Assembly (NCBI RefSeq): GCF_016862635.1
Contig: NZ_BONI01000009.1
Span: 62,001-126,000, forward strand
Direction of reading: 5' to 3'
From: Catellatospora coxensis
Lineage (GTDB): Bacteria; Actinomycetota; Actinomycetes; Mycobacteriales; Micromonosporaceae
Length of the DNA: 64,000 nucleotides
A program made the translations under genes and the position numbers. A model generated the notes under the pieces. The model searched no databases and was not told the DNA's origin. It was given only the letters and a program-made list of their open reading frames with translations. Shown here one piece after another: positions 8,332 through 16,226 of the stretch. Positions within the stretch are counted from its first letter, which is position 1. Each line of letters opens with the position of its first letter.

Positions 8332-8430
8332 TCAGCAGGTATGTGCCGCGATCCAGCGGTGGAGGGTCGTCGCGGCGGCTCCGGTGTCGATCGCGGCGGC
8401 GCAGCGGACCGCAGCCCAACGGCTCGACGC
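8332..8430 (-). pseudogene. Remnant of a trpD 3' end
   Basis: Reading the minus strand from about 8430 gives AVRCAAAIDTGAAATTLHRW followed by IAAHTC and a TGA at 8334-8332. The intact trpD at 9568-10590 ends in VRCAVAIDTGAADATLHRW, ITASSC and stop. The match covers about 30 codons including the stop position and then fades upstream. No start or upstream TrpD sequence is present. It therefore looks like an old partial duplication or recombination scar about 1.2 kb from the functional gene. Confidence 0.7.
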
Positions 8431-8494
8431 CCGGGCCGCCTTCGTGTGCTGAGCATGGCTGGCAGCAGTAGGAGCGCGTTGGGGCGCAGTCGCA

Positions 8495-8500
8495 TATCGT
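8495..8500 (+). promoter_or_regulatory. Candidate -10 box (TATCGT) for a leaderless transcript
   Basis: TATCGT lies exactly 7 bases before GTG 8508, the spacing expected for leaderless actinobacterial mRNAs. No ribosome-binding site precedes that GTG. Confidence 0.45.
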
Positions 8501-8507
8501 GTCCGCC

Positions 8508-9077
8508 GTGAACAACGCGCAGGTGTGGTTCGATCGAGCGGATGACCTGGCCTCTCGGGGCGGACACCAGGAAGAGGCCGAGCAGCTTCTCCGTGACGCG
8601 ATAGCGGCCGGACATCGACCTGCGCTGGTGCGGCTGGCCGAGTTCCTGTGGCACGAGAGTGGCCGCGATTGGCCGGACGTCATCGTCGAGGTCGAGGAGT
8701 TGCTCACACACGCGATCGACGACGTACCTGGAGCAGCCAACGCGTTCGGCAACGTCCTGGCCGACACCGGGCAGGATCAGCGGGCGGAAGAAATGTTCCG
8801 CCGAGCAGTCGCCGACGGCGACCCGTACGCCGCGACGAATCTGGCGTCCGTGCTGCATGGACGCGGCGCCGACCTGGCGGCTTACGACATCTTGGTGTCG
8901 GCGGCCAAGAACGGCGACGACCTCGCCTACCAGATACTCGGCCACAACCTCGATCAGGCCGAACCCGTATGGGCCGAGATCACCGCCGCCTGGTCGGGCG
9001 CACGGCCGGCCGACGAGCCGCCCCAGCTGTTCTGCTATATCCGTGGTTCCTGGGACCTGGACTTGACCGCCCGCTGA
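8508..9077 (+). CDS. TPR/Sel1-like repeat protein
   Basis: About 189 residues of helical repeats: FDRADDLASRGGHQEEAEQL, then GHRPALVRLAEFLW, PGAANAFGNVLADTGQDQRA and DPYAATNLASVLHGRGADLA. The spacing (A/G-rich helix A, then helix B, about 34-36 residues) fits TPR or Sel1 repeats, which mediate protein-protein contacts. No enzymatic domain is present. GTG 8508 is preferred over the in-frame GTG 8499 because of the leaderless-type -10 box. It lies in the segment between the trpD remnant and trpD. Confidence 0.7.
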   Translation: MNNAQVWFDRADDLASRGGHQEEAEQLLRDAIAAGHRPALVRLAEFLWHESGRDWPDVIVEVEELLTHAIDDVPGAANAFGNVLADTGQDQRAEEMFRRAVADGDPYAATNLASVLHGRGADLAAYDILVSAAKNGDDLAYQILGHNLDQAEPVWAEITAAWSGARPADEPPQLFCYIRGSWDLDLTAR

Positions 9078-9133
9078 ACGAACCCGGAGCGACCGGCGCG
9101 AGCCCGGTCGGCAAACTGTCGCGGGAGGGCCCC

Positions 9134-9553
9134 ATGCGAGACGATCACCCGATCGACCGGCTTAGCGCCGTGGTGGAAGGGCGGACGTCCGGCCCGGTCG
9201 CCGACGCGATGCGAGTGTTGTCTCAGCAGTTGGCCCGCCGGCGGCATTGGATCCTCGGGCCACCTGAACTGGTGAGCGAATCAGGTGGCCCGCCGGGGTT
9301 CGTGCTGTCGATCCACACGGCGCGGCCACCCTGGGGCGAGGTGATGGATCCCGCGATCGACCGAGCCCACCTGGACGAGGTCAAGGACCTTCTCGGCGAG
9401 ATCGGTCGATTCTCTGGCGAGCATCATGTCTCGTTGGTAGTTGATTTCGCAGGGGAAGAGATCGGCACCATCGAAGACGGTCACCTGGACGAGGCGCTTA
9501 CGACCGGCTTGATCGGGGAGTGGGAACGCGTCCTGGATGAACGAGACCGGTAG
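9134..9553 (+). CDS. Hypothetical protein
   Basis: A 139-residue acidic protein with no family I recognise. A GGGAGGG ribosome-binding site lies just upstream of ATG 9134. It starts 56 bases after the TPR-like gene and the two may be co-transcribed. It ends 14 bases before the convergent trpD stop. Predicted alternation of short strands and helices (PGFVLSIHTARPPWGEV, HHVSLVVDFAGEEIGTIEDG) suggests a small alpha/beta fold. Confidence 0.6.
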   Translation: MRDDHPIDRLSAVVEGRTSGPVADAMRVLSQQLARRRHWILGPPELVSESGGPPGFVLSIHTARPPWGEVMDPAIDRAHLDEVKDLLGEIGRFSGEHHVSLVVDFAGEEIGTIEDGHLDEALTTGLIGEWERVLDERDR

Positions 9554-9567
9554 GCCCGTTGCGGGAA

Positions 9568-10590
9568 TCAGCAACTGGATGCGGTTATCCAGCGGTGGAG
9601 GGTCGCGTCGGCCGCACCGGTGTCGATCGCGACGGCGCAGCGGACCAACGCGGCCGCGATCCGGTCCTCCAGGTCACCGTCCCCGTCGGCCGCCGCGCAG
9701 GCCGCGGCCGCGTTGAGCAGCACCGCGTCGCGCACCGGGCCGCGCTGCCCGGCGAGCAGCGCGTGCACGACCGCCGCGTTCGCGGCCGCGTCCCCGCCGC
9801 GCAGCGCCCCGGGGACGGACCGGGCGATGCCGAACCGTTCCGGGTCGAGCACCGCGTGCCGCACCTGCCCGTCGCGCACCTCCACGACCTGCGAGGTGGT
9901 GCTCGTGGACAGCTTGTCGAGGCCGTCGTCGCCGCGTACGACCAGCGCCCGGCAGCCGCGGCCGGCCAGCACGTACGCGAGCACCGACACGAACCGCGGG
10001 TCGGCGACCCCGACCAGCGCGTACGCGGGCCGGGCCGGGTTGATCAGCGGCGCGAGCACGTTGAAGATCGTCGGCACGCCCAGTTCACGGCGTACCGGCC
10101 CGGCGTGCCGCATCCCGGCGTGGAAGGCCGGGGCGAACAGGTACGCGATCCCGGCCTGCTCAGCGACCTTCGCCACCTGCGCGGGCGGCAGGTCCAGCGG
10201 AATGCCGAGGCGTTCGATGACGTCACCGGACCCGGCCGAGGTCGACGATGCCGCCCGCCCACCGTGTTTGGCCACGGTGAGCCCGGTCGCCGCGACCACG
10301 ATCGCCGCCATGGTGGAGATGTTGACCGCGCCGGTGCCGTCCCCGCCGGTGCCGACGATGTCCACGGCCGGGCCGGGGAAGTCGACGGGCGCGGCGTGGG
10401 CCAGCAGCGCGTCCGCCGCACCGGCGACCTCCACGGCGGTCTCGCCCTTGGCACGCAGCGCCACCAGGTATGCGGCGAGCTGCACCGGGCTGGCCTCGCC
10501 GCGCACGATCTGCGTCATCGCCCACGCGGACTCGGCGGCGGTGAGGTCGCGCCGGGCGAGCAGCGTGGCGAGAATCGTGGTCCAGGTCAT
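9568..10590 (-). CDS. trpD: Anthranilate phosphoribosyltransferase
   Basis: TrpD joins anthranilate and phosphoribosyl pyrophosphate in tryptophan synthesis. The 340-residue length is normal. Signature motifs are present in order: the PRPP-binding VDIVGTGGDGTGAVNISTM, KHGGRAASSTSAGSGDVIE, and FAPAFHAGMRHAGPVRRELG followed by TIFNVLAPLINP. The start ATG 10590 has GAGGACG upstream. The gene stands alone here, without other trp genes, and its leader (10641-10729) carries a Trp-codon leader peptide and hairpins, so it is probably controlled by attenuation. Part of its 3' end is duplicated at 8332-8430. Confidence 0.96.
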   Translation of the reverse strand: MTWTTILATLLARRDLTAAESAWAMTQIVRGEASPVQLAAYLVALRAKGETAVEVAGAADALLAHAAPVDFPGPAVDIVGTGGDGTGAVNISTMAAIVVAATGLTVAKHGGRAASSTSAGSGDVIERLGIPLDLPPAQVAKVAEQAGIAYLFAPAFHAGMRHAGPVRRELGVPTIFNVLAPLINPARPAYALVGVADPRFVSVLAYVLAGRGCRALVVRGDDGLDKLSTSTTSQVVEVRDGQVRHAVLDPERFGIARSVPGALRGGDAAANAAVVHALLAGQRGPVRDAVLLNAAAACAAADGDGDLEDRIAAALVRCAVAIDTGAADATLHRWITASSC

Positions 10591-10640
10591 CGTCCGTCCT
10601 CGGAGGTCGGGCCGACCGGTCGAGGCCTGTCAACGACGAC

Positions 10641-10663
10641 GGCCGCCTCGTCCGGAGGCGGCC
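10641..10663 (-). terminator. trpD attenuator hairpin
   Basis: A perfect 9-bp stem (10655-10663 with 10641-10649, loop GTCCG on the plus strand) lies between the leader peptide and trpD. The 5' arm contains CCGCCT, which can pair instead with AGGCGG just after the leader stop (10687-10692), giving an antiterminator. AGGCGG can also pair with CCGCC inside the leader ORF. There is no U-run, as is common in high-GC actinobacteria. Confidence 0.68.
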
Positions 10664-10690
10664 GCGGGTGACGCGTGCAGGAGTGACCGC

Positions 10691-10729
10691 CTAAGTGGCG
10701 GGCCACCAGCCCTGACGACGCGAGATCAT
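10691..10729 (-). CDS. trp leader peptide with tandem Trp codons
   Basis: A 12-codon minus-strand ORF reads MISRRQGWWPAT then TAG. Two adjacent Trp codons just before alternative hairpins are the hallmark of ribosome-mediated attenuation. When charged tRNA-Trp is scarce the ribosome stalls at WW, frees the AGGCGG segment to pair with the terminator's 5' arm, and transcription of trpD continues. A WW(W)-rich leader of this type is known in front of actinobacterial trp genes. Confidence 0.75.
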   Translation of the reverse strand: MISRRQGWWPAT

Positions 10730-10757
10730 GCGCGAACGGTAGCACGTGTCGATGGGC

Positions 10758-10788
10758 GGGACCGCCCCGGACGGGCCGGGGCGGTCCC
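10758..10788 (-). terminator. Terminator hairpin after the GH78 gene
   Basis: A perfect 13-bp GC stem (10758-10770 with 10776-10788, loop ACGGG) lies just 3' of the rhamnosidase stop on the minus strand and upstream of the trpD leader, separating the two transcripts. Confidence 0.65.
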
Positions 10789-10806
10789 TGGTTCAGCGGT
10801 GCGCGC

Positions 10807-13800
10807 TCACGCCGGGGCGGTGAACACGTAGCTGCCCGAGGGCAGGTGGTACGACGCCGCGCCCTGGCCGTAACCGAACGGCACGGCCTGCGCCGGTGCG
10901 GTCACCGCGGCCGCCGAGGCGGCCGGGACCCGTACCGTCGCCGAGGTGCCCGCGGGCACGGTGACCCGCAGCGTGAGCACCCCGCCGGACACCGACCAGT
11001 CGCTGACCGCCTGCCCGTAGGGCGTCTGCATGGCCGACTTCGCCGAGGTCAGCCCGCCGCCGGGACGCGGCGCGACCAGCTGCGACTGGTAGCCGGGGCT
11101 GGCCGCGGACAGGCCGCCGACCTGCCGGTAGAGGAAGTCCCCGACCGAGCCCAGGCCGTAGTGGTTGAAGGAGTTCATCGACGGGGTCTGGAACGCGCCG
11201 TTGGTCTGGATGCCGTCCCAGCGCTCCCAGATCGTGGTCGCTCCCCTGCTGAGCATGTAGCCCCAGCCGGGATAACCGGGCTGCAGCAGGATCTGGTACG
11301 CGATGTCGGCGCGCCCGTTGTCGGCGAGCACCGGCAGCAGGTTCTCGACGCCGAGGAAGCCGACGGTCAGGTGCCCGCCGGCGGCCGCGACCTCGGCGAC
11401 GAGCTTGTTGACCGCCCCGGCGACCCGGTTGGCGGGCAGCAGCCCGAACGCCAGCGCCAGCACGTACCCGGTCTGGGTGTTGCCGGCGACGGTGCCGTCG
11501 GCGGCGACCCAGCGGTTGGTGAACGCCGTGGCGACCTGGTCGGCGAGCGTGCCGTAGCTGCTCGCCTGCGCGGTGCGCCCGGTGGCCGCGGCCATCCGCG
11601 ACACCAGCCGCGCCGACCAGGAGAAGAACGCCGTGGCGATCAGGTCCCGGGCGGTGTCGTCGTTGACGTTGAGCCAGTCGCCGTAGCCGCCGGTGTTGCG
11701 GATCAGGTCCGCGCCGGAGGTGGCCCGCAGGTAGTCGACCCAGCGGGCCATCGCGTCGAAGTGCTGGTTGACGACGTTCAGGTCGCCGTAGCGCTGCCAC
11801 AGGGTGTACGGCACGATCACGCCCGCGTCGCCCCAGCCGGCCGTGCCCGCGCCGCAGCAGGCGTCGGGCGCGGTGTCGGTGAACGCGCCGTCGGCGTGCT
11901 GGGCGTCGACCAGGTCGTCGGCGAACTTGTCCAGGAACGCCTGCATGTCGATGTTGAACGTGGACGTGGCCGCGAACGAGGCGATGTCGCCGGTCCAGCC
12001 GAGCCGCTCGTCGCGGTTCGGGCAGTCGGTCGGGATGGACAGCATGTTGGACCGCTGCCCCCAGACGATCGCCTGCTGGAGCTGGTTGACCAGGGTGTTG
12101 GAAGTGGTGAGGGTGCCGGGCTGGGACGCGCTGGTCCAGGCGGCCAGGCCGGTGACGGTGTCCAGGTTCGGGGTGCCCGGGAAGCCGGTCACCTCGACGT
12201 AGCGGTAGCCGTGCACGGTGAACCGGGGTGTCCAGACCTCCTGGGCGCCGGTGCCGGCCAGGGTGTACCGGTCGGTGGCCAGGCCCGCGGCGCGCAAGTT
12301 GTCGGTGTAGATGGTGCCGTCGGCGTTGAGCACCTCGGCGTGGCGCATGGTGACCACGGTCCCGGCCGCGCCGGTGACCCGCAGCCGGTTCCAGCCGGTG
12401 AAGTTCTGGCCGAGGTCGAACACCCATACGCCGGGCTTGGGCTGGTTGAGCGAGACGGGGCGCAGCTCGCTCTGCACGGTGACGCCGTTGTCCACCTGCG
12501 ACACCAGCCGGGGCGCGGTGCCGGTGCGGGCCGCGGCGGTGGCCCAGGAGCCGTCGTTGTAGTCGGGGCCGTCCCAGCCGTTGACGGTGAGCCGGTTGTC
12601 GTACTCCTCACCGGCGTACAGGTCCTCGGCCCGGATCGGACCGGTGGCGACCTTCCACGTGTTGTCGGTGCGGATCATCGCGCCGGTGCCGTCGGTGTAG
12701 GAGATGTGCAGCTGGGCGGAGTACCACGGCTGGGTGCCGTAGCGCTGCGAGCCGGCCATGCCCAGGCTGCCCGAGTACCAGCCGCTGCCCAGCCACGCGC
12801 CGAGGGCGTTGGTACCCTGCCGCAGCTGGCCGGTGACGTCGTACACCTTGTACTGCAGGCGCTTGTTGTAGTCGGTCCAGCCGGGCGCGAGCGCGTCCGC
12901 GCCGACCTTGGCCCCGTTGAGCCGGGTCTCGTGCAGGCCGAGGGCGGTGGTCAGCAGCCGGGCCGAGGCGACCGGCTTGCTGATGGTGAAGCCCTTGCGC
13001 AGCAGCGGAGCCGCCCGGCGCACGACCACGTTGGACCCCCACGGACCGGTGCCGTACGCGGTGAGCGCCCGCGCGGCGGGCCAGCCGCTGTCGTTGAAGC
13101 CTGTCTGCTGCCAGCCCGACGGGCCGGACTGGAACGCCTTCCAGCTCGCGTCGGTGGTGACGGTGATGCCGCCGCCGATGGTGAGCTTGGCGATGACGCC
13201 GGTCGGCGACTGGGTGGTGTTCTGGGCGGCGACCGCGATGACGTTGTTACCCGAGGTCAGCCGTCCGGCCAGGTCGACGACGGTGGCCTGCTTCCACGAG
13301 TCGACGACCCGTGGCGAGCTGCTGACCTGCGTGCCGTTGACCCATACGTCGGCGGTGTCGTCGCCGGTGATCACCAGGCTCGCCTGCGTGGGCGCGCTGG
13401 ACAGGCTCACGGTGCGGCGGAAGTAGCGGGTCATCGGCGGGAGACCGGCGATCGGGTCGCCTTCGGGGTACCAGATCCAGCTGGCGCCGCTGAGGCCGTC
13501 GGTGACGGCGGGCTGGCCGATGTAGGAGGCCTGCCACTCGGTGGCCGGGTTGCGCAGTCCGGTCTCGAAGAACTGGGTGGTGCTGTACGCGCTGACGCGG
13601 CCGTGGGTGTCCCAGACCCGCACGCGCCAGAAGTAGCGGCGCAGCGAGGTCAGCGCCGGGCCGCCGTAGGCGACGTCGACGGCCTGGCGTCCGGTCACCC
13701 GGCCGCTGTCCCACACGTCGCCGGTGCCGCTGCCCGCGTTGGCGCTGCTGGTGGCCACGATCACCTGGTACGCGGCCTGGAACTGCTGGCCGGTGCCCGA

Positions 13801-14517
13801 CGTCAGCTTCCAGCCGAACCTCGGCACGGCCGCGTCGACGCCGAGCGGGTTGACCCTGCGCTCAGTGGTGGCCTCCCCCACCGCGAACGGCGAGCTGCCG
13901 GAGCCGGTCGGTGCGATCACGGAGCTGTTCCACGGGGCGATGCCGTAGGCGCCCAGGTCCGCGACGGCGGGCCAGCCGCTGTCGTTGAATCCGGGCTGCT
14001 CCCATCCCGTCGCGGGGCTCTGGGACGCCTTCCAGCCGCCGTCGGTGATCAGGTCGGTGGTGCCGCCGGCGGTGGTCACCTGCACCCGGCCGAGCAGGCC
14101 CGCGGGGCCGGAGGCGGTGTTCCGGGCGGCGATCGCCAGGGTGTTGGTCCCGCTGACGAGGGCGGGGGCCAGGTCGATGTAGAGGGCGTTCTTCCAGGAG
14201 TCGACGGCCCGGGGCGACCCTGCGAGGGGTTTGCCGTTGAGCCACACGTCGACGGTGTCGTCGCCGGTGACGACGAGCTGCGCGTCGGTGACCGTGCCGG
14301 ACGGCGCGGCGAAGGTCTTGCGGAAGTAGCGGGTGGCGGCGGGCGCGGTGGTGCGCGGGTCGCCTTCGGGATACCAGATCCAGTGCGCGCCGCTGACGCT
14401 GACCGGGGTGGCGGCGGCTGCGGGTACGGCGGACAGGACGGCGGTTGCGGTGAGCAGGACGGCGAGGACGGCTGCCACTCGTCCACGGGGGCTGGGGGTG
14501 TGATCGGGACGGTGCAT
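10807..14517 (-). CDS. Secreted alpha-L-rhamnosidase (GH78)
   Basis: 1236 residues with a signal peptide (VAAVLAVLLTATAVLSAVPA, cut near residue 35). Two similar jelly-roll domains start at GAHWIWYPEGDP (about 43) and ASWIWYPEGDP (about 345), separated by an FN3-like domain, and match the rhamnose-binding CBM67-like modules of GH78 enzymes. The rhamnosidase N domain follows (WDGPDYNDGSW; FDLGQNFTGWNRL). The catalytic (alpha/alpha)6 domain has PTDCPNRDERLGWTGD near residue 830 and a conserved WERWDGIQTNG. GH78 removes terminal alpha-L-rhamnose from polysaccharides or glycosides. It has its own promoter and a LacI-type operator upstream, so sugar-responsive repression is likely. Confidence 0.94.
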   Translation of the reverse strand: MHRPDHTPSPRGRVAAVLAVLLTATAVLSAVPAAAATPVSVSGAHWIWYPEGDPRTTAPAATRYFRKTFAAPSGTVTDAQLVVTGDDTVDVWLNGKPLAGSPRAVDSWKNALYIDLAPALVSGTNTLAIAARNTASGPAGLLGRVQVTTAGGTTDLITDGGWKASQSPATGWEQPGFNDSGWPAVADLGAYGIAPWNSSVIAPTGSGSSPFAVGEATTERRVNPLGVDAAVPRFGWKLTSGTGQQFQAAYQVIVATSSANAGSGTGDVWDSGRVTGRQAVDVAYGGPALTSLRRYFWRVRVWDTHGRVSAYSTTQFFETGLRNPATEWQASYIGQPAVTDGLSGASWIWYPEGDPIAGLPPMTRYFRRTVSLSSAPTQASLVITGDDTADVWVNGTQVSSSPRVVDSWKQATVVDLAGRLTSGNNVIAVAAQNTTQSPTGVIAKLTIGGGITVTTDASWKAFQSGPSGWQQTGFNDSGWPAARALTAYGTGPWGSNVVVRRAAPLLRKGFTISKPVASARLLTTALGLHETRLNGAKVGADALAPGWTDYNKRLQYKVYDVTGQLRQGTNALGAWLGSGWYSGSLGMAGSQRYGTQPWYSAQLHISYTDGTGAMIRTDNTWKVATGPIRAEDLYAGEEYDNRLTVNGWDGPDYNDGSWATAAARTGTAPRLVSQVDNGVTVQSELRPVSLNQPKPGVWVFDLGQNFTGWNRLRVTGAAGTVVTMRHAEVLNADGTIYTDNLRAAGLATDRYTLAGTGAQEVWTPRFTVHGYRYVEVTGFPGTPNLDTVTGLAAWTSASQPGTLTTSNTLVNQLQQAIVWGQRSNMLSIPTDCPNRDERLGWTGDIASFAATSTFNIDMQAFLDKFADDLVDAQHADGAFTDTAPDACCGAGTAGWGDAGVIVPYTLWQRYGDLNVVNQHFDAMARWVDYLRATSGADLIRNTGGYGDWLNVNDDTARDLIATAFFSWSARLVSRMAAATGRTAQASSYGTLADQVATAFTNRWVAADGTVAGNTQTGYVLALAFGLLPANRVAGAVNKLVAEVAAAGGHLTVGFLGVENLLPVLADNGRADIAYQILLQPGYPGWGYMLSRGATTIWERWDGIQTNGAFQTPSMNSFNHYGLGSVGDFLYRQVGGLSAASPGYQSQLVAPRPGGGLTSAKSAMQTPYGQAVSDWSVSGGVLTLRVTVPAGTSATVRVPAASAAAVTAPAQAVPFGYGQGAASYHLPSGSYVFTAPA

Positions 14518-14545
14518 GGCGACTCCTATGAGAAGATCGCGTGGA

Positions 14546-14557
14546 TTAAAACGTTTC
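14546..14557. promoter_or_regulatory. LacI-family-type operator
   Basis: TAAAACGTTTCA contains the palindromic AAACGTTT core typical of LacI/CcpA-like operators. It lies between the predicted transcription start (about 14571) and the GH78 start codon, a position suited to repression. The regulator is not encoded in this window. Confidence 0.55.
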
Positions 14558-14577
14558 AGTGCACGGCCGGTGCCCAG

Positions 14578-14606
14578 ACCCTAGGTCTCACAATTAATGC
14601 TGTCAA
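14578..14606 (-). promoter_or_regulatory. Sigma-70-type promoter for the GH78 gene
   Basis: On the minus strand TTGACA (14606-14601) and TAGGGT (14583-14578) are 17 bases apart, close to the vegetative consensus. The rhamnosidase ATG lies about 60 bases downstream, with the AAACGTTT operator in between. Confidence 0.62.
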
Positions 14607-14648
14607 TATCTCTCCGCAACGAGCCCGACACACGAACCAAGGTCGGTA

Positions 14649-14696
14649 CGGGCCGGAGCCGCTTTCCGGCATGGTTCGGACGGCGGCTCCGGCCCG
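14649..14696 (-). terminator. Terminator hairpin after the M23 gene
   Basis: A perfect 14-bp stem (14649-14662 with 14683-14696) and 20-base loop lie immediately 3' of the M23 peptidase stop on the minus strand, upstream of the GH78 promoter. Confidence 0.6.
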
Positions 14697-14700
14697 GGTC

Positions 14701-16035
14701 TCAGTTGGAGTACAGGTACTTCACCCCGTTGATGGTCAGCACGCTGGTCCGCGAGCCGGTGACGCCCGAGTTGAGGTTGCGCCAGCCGTTGTTGCTGCTC
14801 GCCTCGTGCACGTAGCCGCCGGCCATGGTGTAGATCAGCTTCTCGCCGTTGAGGTTCGCGGCCGCGATCGTCGCGCTGGAGACCCCGGAGATGCCGGTCC
14901 AGTTGTTCGCCCAGCCGGCGTTGCTGGCCGCCTCGTACACCGAGCCGCCGTTGACGACGTACAGGATCTTCGTGGTGCCGACGGTGATCGCGGCGACGCC
15001 CGAGCCGGGCACGCCGGTGTTGAGGTTGCGCCAGCCGTTGGCGCTGTGCGCCTCGTGCACGTACCCGCCGACGATGCTGTAGAGGTACTTGACCCCGTTG
15101 AGGCCGATCACCGCGATCGAGGAGTTGCTCACCCCGCCGATGCCGGTGTTCAGGTTGCGCCAGCCGTTGTTGCTGCTCGCCTCGTGGATGTAGCCACCGA
15201 CGACGCTGTAGACGAGCTTCTCGCCGTTGAGGTTGAGCGCGGCGAGCGCCGTGCCCTGCGCGCCGCTGATGCCGGTGTACAGGTTGTTCCAGCCGGCGTT
15301 GCTGGCCGCCTCGAAAATCTGGCCGCCCTTGCTGCTGTACAGGATCTTCACGCCGTTGAGCTGGATCGCGGCCGTCGCCGACGCGGTGACCGGGCCGTAG
15401 CCGCCGGACACCGGGAGCATGCGCCACCCGTTGGCGCTGTGCGCCTCGTACACCTGCTGGCCGCCGTTGCAGTTGGCGCTGGTGACGTTGCGGGCCGGGG
15501 ACACCGGGCCGCTGACGTAGATCGGGCCGGTCGACGCGCTGCCGTCGGAGGTGATGCCCGACGGCGAGCCGTTGAAGTACGCCTCGGTCTTACCGCCGTC
15601 GCGGGTCACCTCGTAGTGCAGGTGCGGGCCGGTGGAGTTGCCGGTGCTGCCGACCCAGCCGATCGGGGTGCCGCCGTCGACCCAGCCGGAGCTGCGCGTG
15701 GCCGGCTGGAGCAGGTGCATGTACGTGGTGCGCCAGCCGCCGCCGTGGTCGATGACCGCGTAGTTGCCGCCGCCGCTGCTCCACCCGGCGCTGATGGTGC
15801 CGCCGGCCGCGGCCAGGATCATGCGGCCGTTGCTGCCGCCGCCGGTGAACGTCATGTCGATGTCGTAGTCGTCGTGGCCTGCATAGGTGGCCAGCCGCCA
15901 CGTCTCGCCGCACGGGAACGGCAGCTGGAAGAAGGGCATCGGACCGGCCGCCTGGGCCGGGCCGGCCCCGACCGCCGACACGGCCAGCAGCAGGGCACAC
16001 ACGCCGGTGACGGCGCGCAGGAGTCTTCTGGACAA
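14701..16035 (-). CDS. Secreted M23-family peptidase with six 43-residue repeats
   Basis: 444 residues with a signal peptide ending near AQAA (residue 30). Residues 40-150 form an M23 (LytM) domain with metal ligands HDDYD (His54, Asp58) and HLH (His138, His140), and the YMH catalytic His107. All ligands are present, so an active zinc peptidase that cuts cell-wall peptides is plausible. From about residue 190 six repeats follow with an exact period near 43 residues: VYEA.S..GWRNL, then a variable TG..G segment, then LNGVK.LYS..GG. The pattern suggests a beta-propeller lectin-like module, although the family is not one I can name. It is monocistronic, divergent from the AfsR-like gene. Confidence 0.85.
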   Translation of the reverse strand: MSRRLLRAVTGVCALLLAVSAVGAGPAQAAGPMPFFQLPFPCGETWRLATYAGHDDYDIDMTFTGGGSNGRMILAAAGGTISAGWSSGGGNYAVIDHGGGWRTTYMHLLQPATRSSGWVDGGTPIGWVGSTGNSTGPHLHYEVTRDGGKTEAYFNGSPSGITSDGSASTGPIYVSGPVSPARNVTSANCNGGQQVYEAHSANGWRMLPVSGGYGPVTASATAAIQLNGVKILYSSKGGQIFEAASNAGWNNLYTGISGAQGTALAALNLNGEKLVYSVVGGYIHEASSNNGWRNLNTGIGGVSNSSIAVIGLNGVKYLYSIVGGYVHEAHSANGWRNLNTGVPGSGVAAITVGTTKILYVVNGGSVYEAASNAGWANNWTGISGVSSATIAAANLNGEKLIYTMAGGYVHEASSNNGWRNLNSGVTGSRTSVLTINGVKYLYSN

Positions 16036-16226
16036 GGGGTGCCTTTCGACGGGGCGGGCCGCGCCTGCGAACGGGGGGTGTCAGGCGGGTGAAGGTCGCG
16101 CGCTGATCGACGCAGCTCGAAGGATCAGGCGCGGCAGGATGGTACGGTGGCCGACCTACAACCCGTGCACATCGCCGCACCACCGGTGGGCCGCGGCCGC
16201 CGGCGCACCGCACGCTGAGGTGAGGA

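Noticed and set aside
8430-9567. The segment between the trpD remnant and trpD as an integrative element
   Set aside because: No integrase, excisionase, tRNA or clean direct repeat is visible; only an old partial duplication can be supported.
10846-16092. A 1748-codon open frame on the plus strand opposite the GH78 and M23 genes
   Set aside because: It is a shadow of very high G+C coding sequence: composition is V/G/R/D-rich without domains, while the minus-strand frames show clear GH78 and M23 motifs and signal peptides.
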